Translations under genes and position numbers: made by a program
Shown here: one piece after another, positions 35,099 through 44,552 of the stretch
Numbering within the stretch: position 1 is the stretch's first letter
Layout: each line of letters begins with the position of its first letter
Notes under the pieces: model-generated
What the model was told of the DNA's origin: nothing
What the model saw: only the letters and a program-made list of their open reading frames with translations
Database searches by the model: none
From: Streptomyces sulphureus DSM 40104
GTDB lineage: Bacteria > Actinomycetota > Actinomycetes > Streptomycetales > Streptomycetaceae
Length of the DNA stretch: 64,000 nt
Assembly: GCF_000381025.1 (NCBI RefSeq)
Contig: NZ_KB905814.1
Location: 372,001-436,000 of the forward strand
Direction of reading: 5' to 3'

Positions 35099-35947
35099 TC
35101 AGAACAGGGTGCCCTCGGGCTGCGGCTCCTCGACGCCGCCCGCCTCCCCGGCCTCCGTCACGAGATCGGGCCCGTTGTTGCGCGCGTTGCTGACCCGCAT
35201 CGAGACGGGGTAGGCGCGCATCCCACCTTCCGGCGGCGGCGCGAGCAGGCCGCGGAGCGACTCCTCCTCGGTGTGCGCGGGGTCGAGCCAGGCGTCCCAG
35301 CGGTCGGCGGGGAGCGCGAGCGGCATCCGTGGATGGATGTCGGCGAGCGACTGCGGCCCCGCACCGCCGTCGGCGCCAGCGAACGGCGCGGTCTCGGCCG
35401 CCGTGGTGAGCACGGCGCACGTCACGCGCCAGGACTGCGCATGGTCGGGAGGGAGCGTCGGGTCGCGCCAGAACTCGTAGAGGCCGGCCATGGCCATCAC
35501 GGAACCGTCGGCCGGCGTGACGAAGTACGGCTGCTTCTTCGCCCGCTTTCCGCCCTTCGGCGCCTCCTCGCCCTCGGACGCCGGGCGCTGCTCCCACTCG
35601 TAGTAGCCGTCGGCCGGCAGGAGGCACCGCCGCGCGGTGAAGGGGCGGCGGTAGGCGGGCTTCTCGTGGACCGTCTCGGCGCGGGCGTTGATCATTTTCA
35701 CACCGAGGTCGGGGGACTTCGCCCAGCTCGGCACGAGCCCCCACGTCAAGGTCCGCAACTGCCGTACGGGCCGCCCGGAACCGTCCGCCTCCTGCCCCTT
35801 GAGCGCACGCTCGAGCACCGCGTGGACGGGCTTCGTCGGCGCGACGTTCCAATCCGGTGCCAGTGTCTCGCTCGGCTCCCACCGCTCCACGTCGAAGAGT
35901 CCGACGAGATCCTCCGGCGCCCTACTGGCTGCGTACCTTCCGCACAT
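35099..35947 (-). CDS. SOS response-associated peptidase (SRAP, YedK/HMCES family)
   Basis: 282 residues from the ATG at 35947. The N terminus MCGRYA places Cys2 as the residue that bonds to abasic DNA after Met removal. The other site residues are Asn in WNVAPT, Glu in GYYEW and His in IHPRMPLALP. SRAP proteins make a stable crosslink to abasic sites in single-stranded DNA. A CAGTCT hexamer lies 7 nt before the ATG and no Shine-Dalgarno is present, so it may be leaderless. The insert at 125-140 (KGGKRAKKQ) is basic. Confidence 0.92.
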   Translation of the reverse strand: MCGRYAASRAPEDLVGLFDVERWEPSETLAPDWNVAPTKPVHAVLERALKGQEADGSGRPVRQLRTLTWGLVPSWAKSPDLGVKMINARAETVHEKPAYRRPFTARRCLLPADGYYEWEQRPASEGEEAPKGGKRAKKQPYFVTPADGSVMAMAGLYEFWRDPTLPPDHAQSWRVTCAVLTTAAETAPFAGADGGAGPQSLADIHPRMPLALPADRWDAWLDPAHTEEESLRGLLAPPPEGGMRAYPVSMRVSNARNNGPDLVTEAGEAGGVEEPQPEGTLF

Positions 35948-36054
35948 GGGTGCCAGACTGCCACGGTGCCCCCGCACGTCGAAGCGGTTCCCCACCCCCG
36001 GCGGCGCAGGGCTCGGCAACGCAAGCGGGACCTGAGGGTCCGGGGAGGGACAGC

Positions 36055-36792
36055 ATGGACAATTCGAGCGTCACCGATGTGTGGGACCGGGTCGTCGGCG
36101 GACAGCCCGACCCGGACCAGTGGCTCGTCCTCGCGATGGCCGCCGTCGCACTGCTCGCCGTGGTGCCGCCGCGGATCTGGCCCATAGCCCGGAACGCGGT
36201 GACCATCGCGCACGAGGGCGGCCACGGACTCGTGGCGCTCCTCTCCGGCCGACGGCTCGACGGCATCCGCCTCCACTCCGACACCTCGGGGCTCACCGTC
36301 TCCCGCGGCCGACCGACAGGCGCCGGGATGGTCCTCACCGCGGCGGCCGGCTACACGGCGCCCTCCCTCCTCGGGCTCGGCGGCGCCGCGCTCCTCGGCA
36401 GCGGTCACATCACAGCGCTGCTGTGGGGCGCCACCGCGCTGCTCGTCGCGATGCTCGTCATGATCAGGAACGCCTACGGGGTGCTCACCGTCCTCGTCGC
36501 GGGCGCGGCCTTCCTCCTCGTCTCCTGGCTCGCCGACTCCGACGTACAGGCCGGATTCGCGTACGCCGTCGTCTGGTTCCTCCTTTTCGGCGGTCTCCGC
36601 CCGGTCTTCGAGCTCCAGTCCAAGCGTCGCCACGGCCAGGCCCCCGACTCCGACGCCGACCAACTGGCCCGCCTCACACGGGTTCCGGCCGCGGTGTGGG
36701 TCTTCCTCTTCTTCGCCGTCGCCGTCTGCTGCCTGCTCGGCGGCGCCCAGTGGCTCGTCGACTGGCGCGGCTGGGAGCTCTTCCAGAGCTGA
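36055..36792 (+). CDS. M50-family (site-2 protease-like) membrane metallopeptidase
   Basis: 245 residues from the ATG at 36055, with GGGGAGGG upstream. The zinc motif HEGGH is in [19 protein letters not shown]. About six membrane segments follow, with [16 protein letters not shown] near the second motif; the family name is M50B-like. These proteins cleave within the membrane or are catalytically degenerate; substrate unknown. It lies before aroA and ends 70 nt upstream of it. Confidence 0.85.
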   Translation: MDNSSVTDVWDRVVGGQPDPDQWLVLAMAAVALLAVVPPRIWPIARNAVTIAHEGGHGLVALLSGRRLDGIRLHSDTSGLTVSRGRPTGAGMVLTAAAGYTAPSLLGLGGAALLGSGHITALLWGATALLVAMLVMIRNAYGVLTVLVAGAAFLLVSWLADSDVQAGFAYAVVWFLLFGGLRPVFELQSKRRHGQAPDSDADQLARLTRVPAAVWVFLFFAVAVCCLLGGAQWLVDWRGWELFQS

Positions 36793-36852
36793 GCGCCCCC
36801 GCCGACCTGCACAGGGGACGGCGCAGCCGGGCGAGCGCACGGCCCGAGCCAC

Positions 36853-36858
36853 TACAGT
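36853..36858 (+). promoter_or_regulatory. -10 hexamer for aroA (leaderless)
   Basis: TACAGT is exactly 7 nt before the ATG at 36866; no good -35 and no Shine-Dalgarno are visible. Confidence 0.5.
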
Positions 36859-36865
36859 GACGTAC

Positions 36866-38251
36866 ATGGCCGACCACACCCGCTCTCCGGAGAACGCCGC
36901 CGACGCCCTGTGGCCCGCGCCCCTCGCGCGCGGCCCCGTCGAGGCAACCGTCACCGTGCCCGGATCGAAGTCGGTCACCAACCGCGGGCTCGTCCTCGCC
37001 GCGCTCGCCTCCGAACCGGGCTGGCTGCGCCGACCGCTGCGCTCCCGGGACACCCTGCTGATGGTCGCGGCGCTCCGGTCGCTCGGCGTCGAGATCGAGG
37101 AGACGGTCTCCTCCAACTCGGCGGCCACGCCCGGCTCCCCGGGCCCGCGCCCCGCGGGCGAGGCGTGGCGGATCATCCCCACCGCGCTCCAGGGCCCCGC
37201 CACCGTCGACGTCGGCAACGCCGGCACGGTGATGCGCTTCCTCCCCCCGCTCGCCGCACTCGCCGAGGGCGACGTCCGCTTCGACGGCGACCCGCGCTCC
37301 TACGAACGCCCGCTCCACGGCGTCCTCGCCGGCCTCCGCGCGCTCGGCGCCCGCATCGAGGACGGCGGCCGGAACGCGCTGCCCCTGACCGTCCACGGCA
37401 ACGGCTCGCTCGACGGCGGCCGCGTCTCCATCGACGCCTCCTCCTCCAGCCAGTTCGTCAGCGCCCTGCTGCTCTCCGCACCGCGGTTCAACCAGGGCGT
37501 CGAAGTGCGGCACACCGGCGAGGGCGGCGTGCCCTCGATGCCGCACATCCGGATGACGGTCGAGATGCTCCGCGCCGCCGGCGCCCAGGTCGACGCACCG
37601 GAGGACGGCGGCGAGGCCGATGTCTGGCGCGTCACCTCGGGCGCCCTGCTCGGCCGCGACCTCACCGTCGAGCCCGACCTCTCCAACGCGCAGCCGTTCC
37701 TCGCCGCGGCCCTCGTCACCGGCGGCTCCGTCACCGTCCCCGACTGGCCCCGACACACCTCCCAGCCCGGCGACGTCCTGCGCGAGCTGCTCACCGAGAT
37801 GGGCGCCGCCTGCCGGCTCGACGAGCGCGGCCTCACCGTCACGGGCGGCGGCCGCATCCACGGGATCGACGCCGACCTCAGCGAGGTCGGCGAACTCACG
37901 CCGGGCATCGCCGCGTTGGCGGCGCTCGCCGACGGCGAGTCGGTGCTGCGCGGCGTCGGCCACCTCCGGCTCCACGAGACCGACCGCCTCGCCGCCCTCA
38001 CCAAGGAGCTCGGCGCCCTCGGCTGCGACGTCTCGGAGACGGCCGACGGCCTCCGTATCCGCCCCCGCCCGCTCCACGCAGGCGTCTTCCACACCTACGA
38101 CGACCACCGCCTCGCGACGGCCGGCGCGATCCTCGGCCTCGCCGTCGAGGGCGTCGAGGTGGAGAACATCGCCACCACGGGCAAGACCCTCCCCGACTTC
38201 CCCGCCCTGTGGGCCGGGATGCTCGACAGCGAGACCCCCGAGGGCGCATAG
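36866..38251 (+). CDS. aroA: 3-phosphoshikimate 1-carboxyvinyltransferase (EPSP synthase)
   Basis: 461 residues from the ATG at 36866; a GTG at 36857 is in frame. Motifs: [32 protein letters not shown] (the LFLGNAGTAMRPL-type motif), [15 protein letters not shown], and the substrate site [11 protein letters not shown]. It makes 5-enolpyruvylshikimate-3-phosphate in aromatic biosynthesis. It is followed 10 nt later by rsgA, so they are co-transcribed. Confidence 0.95.
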   Translation: MADHTRSPENAADALWPAPLARGPVEATVTVPGSKSVTNRGLVLAALASEPGWLRRPLRSRDTLLMVAALRSLGVEIEETVSSNSAATPGSPGPRPAGEAWRIIPTALQGPATVDVGNAGTVMRFLPPLAALAEGDVRFDGDPRSYERPLHGVLAGLRALGARIEDGGRNALPLTVHGNGSLDGGRVSIDASSSSQFVSALLLSAPRFNQGVEVRHTGEGGVPSMPHIRMTVEMLRAAGAQVDAPEDGGEADVWRVTSGALLGRDLTVEPDLSNAQPFLAAALVTGGSVTVPDWPRHTSQPGDVLRELLTEMGAACRLDERGLTVTGGGRIHGIDADLSEVGELTPGIAALAALADGESVLRGVGHLRLHETDRLAALTKELGALGCDVSETADGLRIRPRPLHAGVFHTYDDHRLATAGAILGLAVEGVEVENIATTGKTLPDFPALWAGMLDSETPEGA

Positions 38252-38260
38252 GGGCCCGCG

Positions 38261-39289
38261 ATGCGCCGCTACAGCAAGCACACCGACGAGGACGACATCC
38301 GCGTCCGCCCCAACCGCAAAGGCACCCGCCCCCGCACTCACACCAGACCCAAGCACGAGGACGCGGCCGAGGGCTTCGTCCTCACCGTCGACCGCGGCCG
38401 GATCACGTGCCTCGTGCAGGACCGCACCGTCACCGCGATGAAGGCCCGCGAGCTGGGGCGCAAGAGCGTCGCCGTCGGCGACCGGGTCGCGGTGGTGGGG
38501 GACCTCAGCGGCGCCAAGGACACGCTCGCGCGGGTCGTCCGCGTCGAGGAGCGCACCTCGGTGCTGCGCCGCACCGCCGACGACAACGACCCCTACGAAC
38601 GCGTCATCGTCGCCAACGCCGACCAGTTGGCGATCGTCACCGCGCTCGCCGACCCCGAGCCGCGCCCCCGGCTCGTCGACCGCTGCCTCGTCGCCGCGTT
38701 CGACGGAGGGCTCCAGGCGATGCTCGTACTCACCAAGTCGGACCTCGCCCCCGCCGAGCCGCTCCTCACGACGTACGCGCCGCTCGGCCTGGAACATGTC
38801 GTCACCGGTCGCGAGGGGTACGAGGACGGCTCGGCGGCAACCGAGCTGCGCGCGCTCTTCGAGGGGCGGACGACGGTCCTCGTCGGGCACAGCGGAGTCG
38901 GCAAGACGACGCTCGTCAACGCGCTCGTACCGGAGCGGCAGCGGACGACGGGGCACGTCAACGCCGTCACGGGACGCGGCAGGCACACCACCACCTCCGC
39001 GTTGGCGCTCCCGCTCCCGGGCCCCGAGGGTGCGGGACCCGGCGCCGCAGGCTGGGTGATCGACACCCCTGGCGTGCGCTCCTTCGGTCTCCACCACGTC
39101 GATCCGGACCGCGTCATCCACGCCTTCCCCGACCTGGAACCCGGCACGGCCGAGTGCCCCCGCGCGTGCAGCCACGACGAGTCCGGCTGCGCCCTCGACC
39201 GCTGGGTCGCCGAAGGCCACGCCGATCCGGCCCGCCTGACGTCGCTCCGCAGGCTCCTCGCCACACGCGTACGGCGCGAAGGGGATTGA
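38261..39289 (+). CDS. rsgA: Ribosome small-subunit-dependent GTPase A
   Basis: 342 residues. The circularly permuted GTPase order is visible: LVLTKSDLAP (G4) before GHSGVGKTTLVN (G1) and WVIDTPGVRSFG (G3). The C-terminal zinc knuckle is CPRACSHDESGC. An OB-fold domain at residues 35-100 (VLTVDRGRITCLVQ) binds the 30S subunit. It acts in late 30S maturation. Longer N-terminal basic lead (RPNRKGTRPRTHTR) than in E. coli. Starts 10 nt after aroA. Confidence 0.94.
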   Translation: MRRYSKHTDEDDIRVRPNRKGTRPRTHTRPKHEDAAEGFVLTVDRGRITCLVQDRTVTAMKARELGRKSVAVGDRVAVVGDLSGAKDTLARVVRVEERTSVLRRTADDNDPYERVIVANADQLAIVTALADPEPRPRLVDRCLVAAFDGGLQAMLVLTKSDLAPAEPLLTTYAPLGLEHVVTGREGYEDGSAATELRALFEGRTTVLVGHSGVGKTTLVNALVPERQRTTGHVNAVTGRGRHTTTSALALPLPGPEGAGPGAAGWVIDTPGVRSFGLHHVDPDRVIHAFPDLEPGTAECPRACSHDESGCALDRWVAEGHADPARLTSLRRLLATRVRREGD

Positions 39290-39390
39290 CGGCACAGGCA
39301 CGGCGGGGCTGTGCATAATCACACGGACGCAGTCGAAGCGTGCCCGACCGCGCGGCGGACCCAGGCAGGGGAGCAACGGGAGGAAACCAC

Positions 39391-39714
39391 ATGGCATGGC
39401 TGCTGGTGATCGTCGCCGGACTGCTGGAGACGGGCTTCGCGGTCTGCCTCAAGCTTTCGCACGGCTTCACCCGGCTGTGGCCGACCATCGCCTTCTGCGC
39501 CTTCGCCCTCGGCAGCTTCGGCCTCCTCACCCTCGCCCTCAAGCGCCTCGACGTCGGTCCCGCCTACGCGGTCTGGACGGGCATCGGCGCCGCCGGCACC
39601 GCGATCTACGGCATGTTCTTCCTCGGCGACGTCGTCTCCGCACTCAAGCTCGTCTCGATCACGCTGGTGATCCTCGGCGTCATGGGGCTCCAACTCTCGG
39701 GCAGCGCCCACTGA
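39391..39714 (+). CDS. SMR-family transporter (SugE/Gdx type)
   Basis: 107 residues with four membrane helices and the invariant Glu14-type residue in IVAGLLETGFAVCLKLS (Glu in helix 1) plus GPAYAVWTGIGAAGTAIYGM. SugE members of this family export guanidinium or quaternary ammonium; the W-T-G-I-G segment favours the Gdx subtype. GGGAGG precedes the ATG. No guanidine riboswitch is visible in the 100 nt upstream. Confidence 0.85.
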   Translation: MAWLLVIVAGLLETGFAVCLKLSHGFTRLWPTIAFCAFALGSFGLLTLALKRLDVGPAYAVWTGIGAAGTAIYGMFFLGDVVSALKLVSITLVILGVMGLQLSGSAH

Positions 39715-39721
39715 CGGGGAC

Positions 39722-41239
39722 TCACCCGGCGTCCCCGCGCTGGCGGGCCGCGAGCGCGTGGACCGTTTCGCGCGTCGCCGGGTAGAGGGCGCGGTAGTGC
39801 GCGTAGAGCTCCTCGTAGCCGCGGGCGCGCTCCGGCTCCGGCTCCACCGTCTCCTCGACGGGGTTCCACCGTGCGATCTCTCCGGGCGCGGCGAGGCCGG
39901 TGGCGAGGGCTGCGAGGAAGGCGTCGCCGTAGGCGGCTCCGATGGTGTGCCGCGGCAACTGCTGCGGACGCCGTGTCACGTCGGAAACGATCCGCGTCCA
40001 CAGCTCGCGCGCTCCCCCGCCGACGGCGACGAGCCGGCGCAGGTCACCGCCGGCCTCCGCCATCGCCTCCAGGTTGTGCCGGACGCCGAAGGCCGTCCCC
40101 TCCAGCGCCGCCCGGTAGAGGTGGGCCCGGCCGTGGCGGAGCGACAGCCCTGCGACGACGCCGCGCGCGTCCGGGTCGAAGAGCGGGGTCCGCTCGCCCG
40201 CGAAGTACGGGAGCATCAGCAGACCGTCCGCACCGGGCGGCAACTCGGCCGCCTCGGCCGTGAGTTCCGCGTACCCCGCGCCCGTCAGGTCCCGCAGCCA
40301 GCCGGTGACGGCGCCCGAGGTGGCCATGCCGCCGGCGAGGCAGTAGGTGCCGGGGTGCACACCGGCCGTCGACCACAGCCGGCGGTCGGGTACCGGCTCG
40401 GCGACGGTGTTCACCAGGAACATCGTCGTGCCGTACATCAGCATCAGATCGCCCGTGCCCGTGGCGCCGACGGCGGCGGACTCCGCCCAGGCGTCGACGG
40501 TGCCCGCGGCCACGGGGGTACCGGCTGGCAGGCCCGTCGCCGCTGCCGCGTCCTCGCTCACCCTGCCCACGATGTCCGCAGGGTGGACGAGTTCGGGCCA
40601 CTGGAGCCCCGGCGCGACCTCCTCGCACCAGTCGCCGATCCACGCGGAGGCCCGGAGGTCGTAGAGCGGCGTCGACTGGCTCGCCGAGTGGTGGTCGAGG
40701 ACGTAGGCGCCCGGCCGGCCGCCGGACGCCGTCAGCCGGTGGACCAGCCAGGAACTCGCCATGTACCAGCGGCGGGTGGCGACGTACGTCTGCGGCTCCC
40801 GCTCCCGCAGCCACTCCAGCTTCGGCCCGGCCGACTGGCTCGTCAGCACCGAGCCGCACCGGCGCAGCACACGCTCACCGCCGAACCGCTCGGTCTGCGC
40901 GGCGATCTGCTCCTGCGCCCTCGTGTCGACCCCGTAGAGGACGGCCGGCCGCAGCGGGGCACCGCTCCCGTCCGTCGGCAGCACGCACGGTCCGATCCCG
41001 CTGACGCAGACCCCGGCGAGCCGCCCGTCCGCCTGCGGGCCCAACTCGGCGGCTATCGCCCGCAGATCGGCCCACCAGACCTCCTCTGCATCGTGCTCGA
41101 ACCAGCCCGGGTACGGCGTCGAGGTCGTGTGCTCCCGGACGGCGCTCGCGAGGAGCGCGCCGTCCGCCGCGTCGACGAGGACGCCCTTGGAGGACGACGT
41201 ACCGATGTCGACGCCGAGGAGGAACTGCCTGCCTGTCAC
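39722..41239 (-). CDS. FGGY-family carbohydrate kinase (xylulokinase-like)
   Basis: 505 residues from the GTG at 41239 (GGGAG upstream). Motifs: LLGVDIGTSSSKGVLVDAADG (phosphate 1), VLYGVDTRAQEQ, and the second ATP loop VAAGTVDAWAESAAVGATGTGD, then VAVGGGARELWTRIVSDVTR. Members phosphorylate pentoses, glycerol or other polyols; the exact sugar cannot be told. The gene is convergent with the SMR gene, only 7 nt from its stop, and divergent from hisN. Confidence 0.88.
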   Translation of the reverse strand: MTGRQFLLGVDIGTSSSKGVLVDAADGALLASAVREHTTSTPYPGWFEHDAEEVWWADLRAIAAELGPQADGRLAGVCVSGIGPCVLPTDGSGAPLRPAVLYGVDTRAQEQIAAQTERFGGERVLRRCGSVLTSQSAGPKLEWLREREPQTYVATRRWYMASSWLVHRLTASGGRPGAYVLDHHSASQSTPLYDLRASAWIGDWCEEVAPGLQWPELVHPADIVGRVSEDAAAATGLPAGTPVAAGTVDAWAESAAVGATGTGDLMLMYGTTMFLVNTVAEPVPDRRLWSTAGVHPGTYCLAGGMATSGAVTGWLRDLTGAGYAELTAEAAELPPGADGLLMLPYFAGERTPLFDPDARGVVAGLSLRHGRAHLYRAALEGTAFGVRHNLEAMAEAGGDLRRLVAVGGGARELWTRIVSDVTRRPQQLPRHTIGAAYGDAFLAALATGLAAPGEIARWNPVEETVEPEPERARGYEELYAHYRALYPATRETVHALAARQRGDAG

Positions 41240-41422
41240 GTGAACTCCCACTCCTGCCGCGTGGCCGCCTTTGCGCCGTACTGTACGAAGGCCGCTGCGG
41301 ACACCCCGCATGGCGGTCGCGCCCGTGCCGCGGGGGCCGTCCGCCGCGCTCCGCACGGGTGACCGGCCGGCGGCGCGCGGGCGTAAGGCCGGTGCCCTGT
41401 GGTCCGGGGTCGCACCGCTGGG

Positions 41423-41428
41423 TACTGT
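41423..41428 (+). promoter_or_regulatory. -10 hexamer for hisN (leaderless)
   Basis: TACTGT ends exactly 7 nt before the ATG at 41436, with no Shine-Dalgarno. Confidence 0.5.
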
Positions 41429-41435
41429 GCGGGAC

Positions 41436-42230
41436 ATGCCGGACTACCACGATGATCTGCGTCTCGCCCACGTGCTCGCCGACGCCGCCGACGCCGCGAC
41501 CATGGAGCGGTTCAAGGCTCTCGACCTCAAGGTCGAGACCAAACCGGACATGACGCCGGTGAGCGAGGCCGACAAGGCGGCCGAGGAGCTGATCCGTACC
41601 TCGCTCCAGCGCACCCGTCCCCGGGACGCGGTGCTCGGCGAGGAGTTCGGCACCGAGGGCCACGGCTCCCGGCAGTGGGTCATCGACCCGATCGACGGGA
41701 CCAAGAACTACGTGCGCGGCGTGCCCGTCTGGGCCACGCTCATCGCGCTCACCGAGCGCGGCGAGGGCGGTGACCACCCGGTCGTGGGTGTCGTCTCGGC
41801 TCCTGCGCTCAACAGACGGTGGTGGGCTGCGAAGGGCAGCGGGGCGTACGCGGGCCGCAGCCTCTCCAAGGCGAGCCGCCTCCAGGTCTCGCAGGTCTCC
41901 CGCATCCGCGACGCCTCGTTCGCGTACTCCTCGCTCACCGGCTGGGAGGAGCGGGGCATGCTCGACGGCTTCCTCGACCTCAACCGGGCCTGCTGGCGCA
42001 CCCGCGCGTACGGCGACTTCTGGCCGTACATGCTCGTCGCCGAGGGCGCCGTCGACATGTGCGCCGAACCCGAGCTCTCCCTCTGGGACATGGCGGCGAA
42101 CGCCGTCATCGTCGAGGAGGCGGGGGGCGCCTTCACCGGCCTCGACGGGCGCCCGGGGCCGCTCGGCAGCAACGCGGCGGCCTCCAACGGCCTGCTCCAC
42201 AGCGAACTGCTCGGCTACCTGACGTCCTGA
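41436..42230 (+). CDS. hisN: Inositol monophosphatase-family histidinol-phosphatase
   Basis: 264 residues. The Mg-dependent phosphatase signatures are VLGEEFGTEG, WVIDPIDGTKNYVRG and LSLWDMAANAVIVEEAGG. Proteins of this exact type next to aroA-rsgA are, from what I remember of S. coelicolor, the HisN histidinol-phosphatase, the missing step of histidine synthesis in actinobacteria; inositol monophosphatase activity cannot be excluded. Probably leaderless; ends before a good terminator. Confidence 0.85.
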   Translation: MPDYHDDLRLAHVLADAADAATMERFKALDLKVETKPDMTPVSEADKAAEELIRTSLQRTRPRDAVLGEEFGTEGHGSRQWVIDPIDGTKNYVRGVPVWATLIALTERGEGGDHPVVGVVSAPALNRRWWAAKGSGAYAGRSLSKASRLQVSQVSRIRDASFAYSSLTGWEERGMLDGFLDLNRACWRTRAYGDFWPYMLVAEGAVDMCAEPELSLWDMAANAVIVEEAGGAFTGLDGRPGPLGSNAAASNGLLHSELLGYLTS

Positions 42231-42260
42231 ACCGGCCGCCCGCACCCGCGGGTTGAGCAG

Positions 42261-42288
42261 GCGCCCCGCGGCCCGTACCGCGGGGCGC
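42261..42288. terminator. Terminator after hisN
   Basis: Perfect 11-bp stem (GCGCCCCGCGG and complement) with a 6-nt loop, 30 nt past the hisN stop. Confidence 0.7.
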
Positions 42289-42442
42289 TCGTCGTGCGCA
42301 CGGTACGGAACCGCGCGACGGCGTGAGCCCCGCGCGCAGCCCCTTGTCGGGTCAACCCCCTCATGTGAACATGAGAATCCCAAGATTGTGACCTTGTGAA
42401 AGGTTTCTCGTGGGCTCTTCACACCCTCCCAGGGAGGCACCC

Positions 42443-42841
42443 ATGCCCGACCTCGTCCGCGACGCCATGAGCTCGGTGGTCCTGACCATCGGCCCCGCGC
42501 ACACCCTCCGCCAGTCCGCCCAACTGATGTCCGCACGCAACATCGGAGCCGCCGTCGTCCTCGATCCGGAGACCAGCGGCCTCGGCATCCTCACCGAACG
42601 GGACGTCCTCAACTCGCTGGGCGCCGGCGAGAATCCGAACGAGGAGCGGGCCGGGTCCCACACCACGAGGGACGTCGTCTTCGCCACGCCCGACTGGTCG
42701 CTCCGGCAGGCCGCAGAGGCGATGACGAGGGGCGGATTCCGCCACCTCATCGTCCTGGAGGGCCGCGAGGCGATCGGTATCGTCTCGGTCCGCGACATCC
42801 TCCGCCGGTGGGCGTACAGCGAGAACGCGGCAGCAGCCTGA
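42443..42841 (+). CDS. Two-CBS-domain protein
   Basis: 132 residues from the ATG at 42443, with AGGGAGG upstream. Two CBS modules: first PDLVRDAMSSVVLTIGPAHTL to LGILTERDVL, second HTTRDVVFATPDWSLRQAAE to IGIVSVRDILRRW. Stand-alone CBS pairs bind adenosine nucleotides and sense energy or redox state; the partner is unknown. It is not in an operon: a leader of 200 bp precedes it and a bidirectional terminator follows. Confidence 0.85.
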   Translation: MPDLVRDAMSSVVLTIGPAHTLRQSAQLMSARNIGAAVVLDPETSGLGILTERDVLNSLGAGENPNEERAGSHTTRDVVFATPDWSLRQAAEAMTRGGFRHLIVLEGREAIGIVSVRDILRRWAYSENAAAA

Positions 42842-42867
42842 CGCGCGGCGCACCGGCGGACACAGCA

Positions 42868-42907
42868 CCGGTGGGGCCGGACGTCATCGGACGTCCGGCC
42901 CCACCGG
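42868..42907. terminator. Long bidirectional terminator between the CBS gene and catalase
   Basis: Perfect 17-bp stem (42868-42884 with 42891-42907) with a 6-nt loop, centred between two convergent genes. Confidence 0.85.
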
Positions 42908-42950
42908 ATCGAAGTGTTCCGGGGCCGGGCCCCGGAACCCTCGGCGAGCG

Positions 42951-44417
42951 TCAGCCGCGCAGGGCCTGGACCGCGGCCTCCAGACGCTTGCCGAAGTCCG
43001 CGTCGGCCTTGCGGAAGTTCTCGATGGCGCGCTGCGCGATGTCGTCGCGCGAGACGCCCGAGATACCCCCGGCGAGGTTGTCGACGAGGCGCTGCTTCTC
43101 GTCCTCCGACATCAGCCGGTAGAGGTTCCCCGCCTGGACGAAGTCGTCGTCCTCGGCGTGCACCGCGGCGGGGTGGTCGCCCGTGGTGCCGCTGACCTCG
43201 GCGTGGGCCCACAGCGGCTGGTCGGTCTGGGCAGGACCGCCGAAGCTGTTCGGCTCGTAGTTCTTGGTGCCCTCGTGGCGGCCGTCGTACATGACGCCGT
43301 CGCGGCCGTAGGTGCGCGCGGTGGTCGCCTTGGTCTCGTTGACGGGCAGCAGGTCGGCGTTGATGCCGACGCGGTAGCGGTGCGCGTCGCCGTAGGCGAA
43401 GAGGCGCCCCTGGAGCATCTTGTCCGGGGACGGACCGATGCCGGGCACGAAGTGGTGCGGCGAGAAGATCGACTGCTCGACCTCGGCGAAGATGTTCTTC
43501 GGGTTGCGGTTGAGCTCGAGCTTGCCGATCTCGATCGGCGGGTAGTCCTCGTGCGGCCACACCTTCGTGAGGTCGAACGGGTTGAAGCGGTAGGTGGCCG
43601 CCTCGGCCGCCGGCATGATCTGCACCTGCACGGTCCAGGTCGGGTAGTCGCCGCGCTCGATCGACTCGCGCAGGTCGCGCTGGTGGCTGTCCGGGTCCTC
43701 GCCGGCGAGCTTGTCCGCCTCGGCCTGGGTCAGCGACTTGATGCCCTGGTCGGTCTTGAAGTGGTACTTCACCCAGAAGACCTCGCCCGCGGCGTTGACC
43801 CACTGGAAGGTGTGCGAGCCGTAGCCGTTCATGTGGCGGTAGCTCGCGGGGATGCCGCGGTCGCCGTGGAGCCAGGTCACCTGGTGCGTCGACTCCGGCG
43901 AAAGCCCCCAGAAGTCCCAGACGTTGTCCGGCTCCTGCGAGCCGGTGTACGGGTCGCGCTTCTGGGTGTGGATGAAGTCGGGGAACTTGATGGCGTCCTT
44001 GATGAAGAACACCGGGGTGTTGTTGCCGACGAGGTCGTAGTTGCCCTCTTCGGTGTAGAACTTCAGCGCGAACCCGCGGGGGTCACGCACCGCGTCCGCC
44101 GCACCGAGGTTGCCGGCCACGGTGGAGAACCGGAGGAAGGTCTCGGTCTCCTTGCCGACCTCGGAGAGGAACTTGGCCTTCGTGTACTTGGTGACGTCGG
44201 CGGTCACCGTGAACTTGCCGTACGCACCTGCGCCGCGAGCGTGGACGATGCGCTCCGGGATGCGCTCGCGGTTGAAGTGCGCGAGCTTCTCCATCAGATG
44301 CTGGTCCTGGACCAGGACCGGACCGCCGACACCCGCGGTCTGGCTGTTCTGGTTGTCCGCGACCGGAGCACCGGCTTCCGTGGTCATCGGTCCGGCGTTC
44401 TTGTCCTGCACGGTCAC
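42951..44417 (-). CDS. katA: Monofunctional heme catalase
   Basis: 488 residues from the GTG at 44417, chosen because AGGAGG lies 6 nt upstream; the open frame extends to 44456. The active-site box is [17 protein letters not shown] (catalytic His) and the heme box [14 protein letters not shown] with the proximal Tyr. NADPH-type small-subunit catalase length. It destroys H2O2 in the cytosol. The promoter contains a Fur-type inverted repeat and the gene is divergent from a Fur-family regulator, the CatR-CatA arrangement. Confidence 0.93.
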   Translation of the reverse strand: MTVQDKNAGPMTTEAGAPVADNQNSQTAGVGGPVLVQDQHLMEKLAHFNRERIPERIVHARGAGAYGKFTVTADVTKYTKAKFLSEVGKETETFLRFSTVAGNLGAADAVRDPRGFALKFYTEEGNYDLVGNNTPVFFIKDAIKFPDFIHTQKRDPYTGSQEPDNVWDFWGLSPESTHQVTWLHGDRGIPASYRHMNGYGSHTFQWVNAAGEVFWVKYHFKTDQGIKSLTQAEADKLAGEDPDSHQRDLRESIERGDYPTWTVQVQIMPAAEAATYRFNPFDLTKVWPHEDYPPIEIGKLELNRNPKNIFAEVEQSIFSPHHFVPGIGPSPDKMLQGRLFAYGDAHRYRVGINADLLPVNETKATTARTYGRDGVMYDGRHEGTKNYEPNSFGGPAQTDQPLWAHAEVSGTTGDHPAAVHAEDDDFVQAGNLYRLMSEDEKQRLVDNLAGGISGVSRDDIAQRAIENFRKADADFGKRLEAAVQALRG

Positions 44418-44464
44418 GTATGCCTCCTGTGCTTCGATCGTGTCTTTTGCAAACACCGACTGCG

Positions 44465-44492
44465 ATCCTACATTGGACTTTGTCTAAGTCAA
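44465..44492 (-). promoter_or_regulatory. Catalase promoter with overlapping Fur-family operator
   Basis: On the minus strand TTGACT (44492-44487), 16 nt, TAGGAT (44470-44465) make a good -35/-10. The near-palindrome TTGGACTTTGTCTAAGTCAA (44473-44492) overlaps the -35 and the spacer, the position expected for repression by the divergent regulator. Confidence 0.7.
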
Positions 44493-44539
44493 GATGAATG
44501 CGAAACCCGTACCGCTTCTGAACAGGCACCGTGCGCTGC

Positions 44540-44545
44540 TATCCT
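44540..44545 (+). promoter_or_regulatory. -10 hexamer for the catR-like gene (leaderless)
   Basis: TATCCT is exactly 7 nt before the ATG at 44553; GGGCGG in that gap is the only other candidate signal. Confidence 0.45.
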
Positions 44546-44552
44546 GGGCGGC

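Noticed and set aside
39290..39390. Guanidine riboswitch ahead of the SMR transporter
   Set aside because: None of the conserved ykkC or mini-ykkC blocks is present in the 100-nt gap.
36674..39397. Long minus-strand open frame (about 900 codons) across aroA and rsgA
   Set aside because: It is antisense to two certain genes, has no family similarity, and is the usual shadow of GC-rich third positions.
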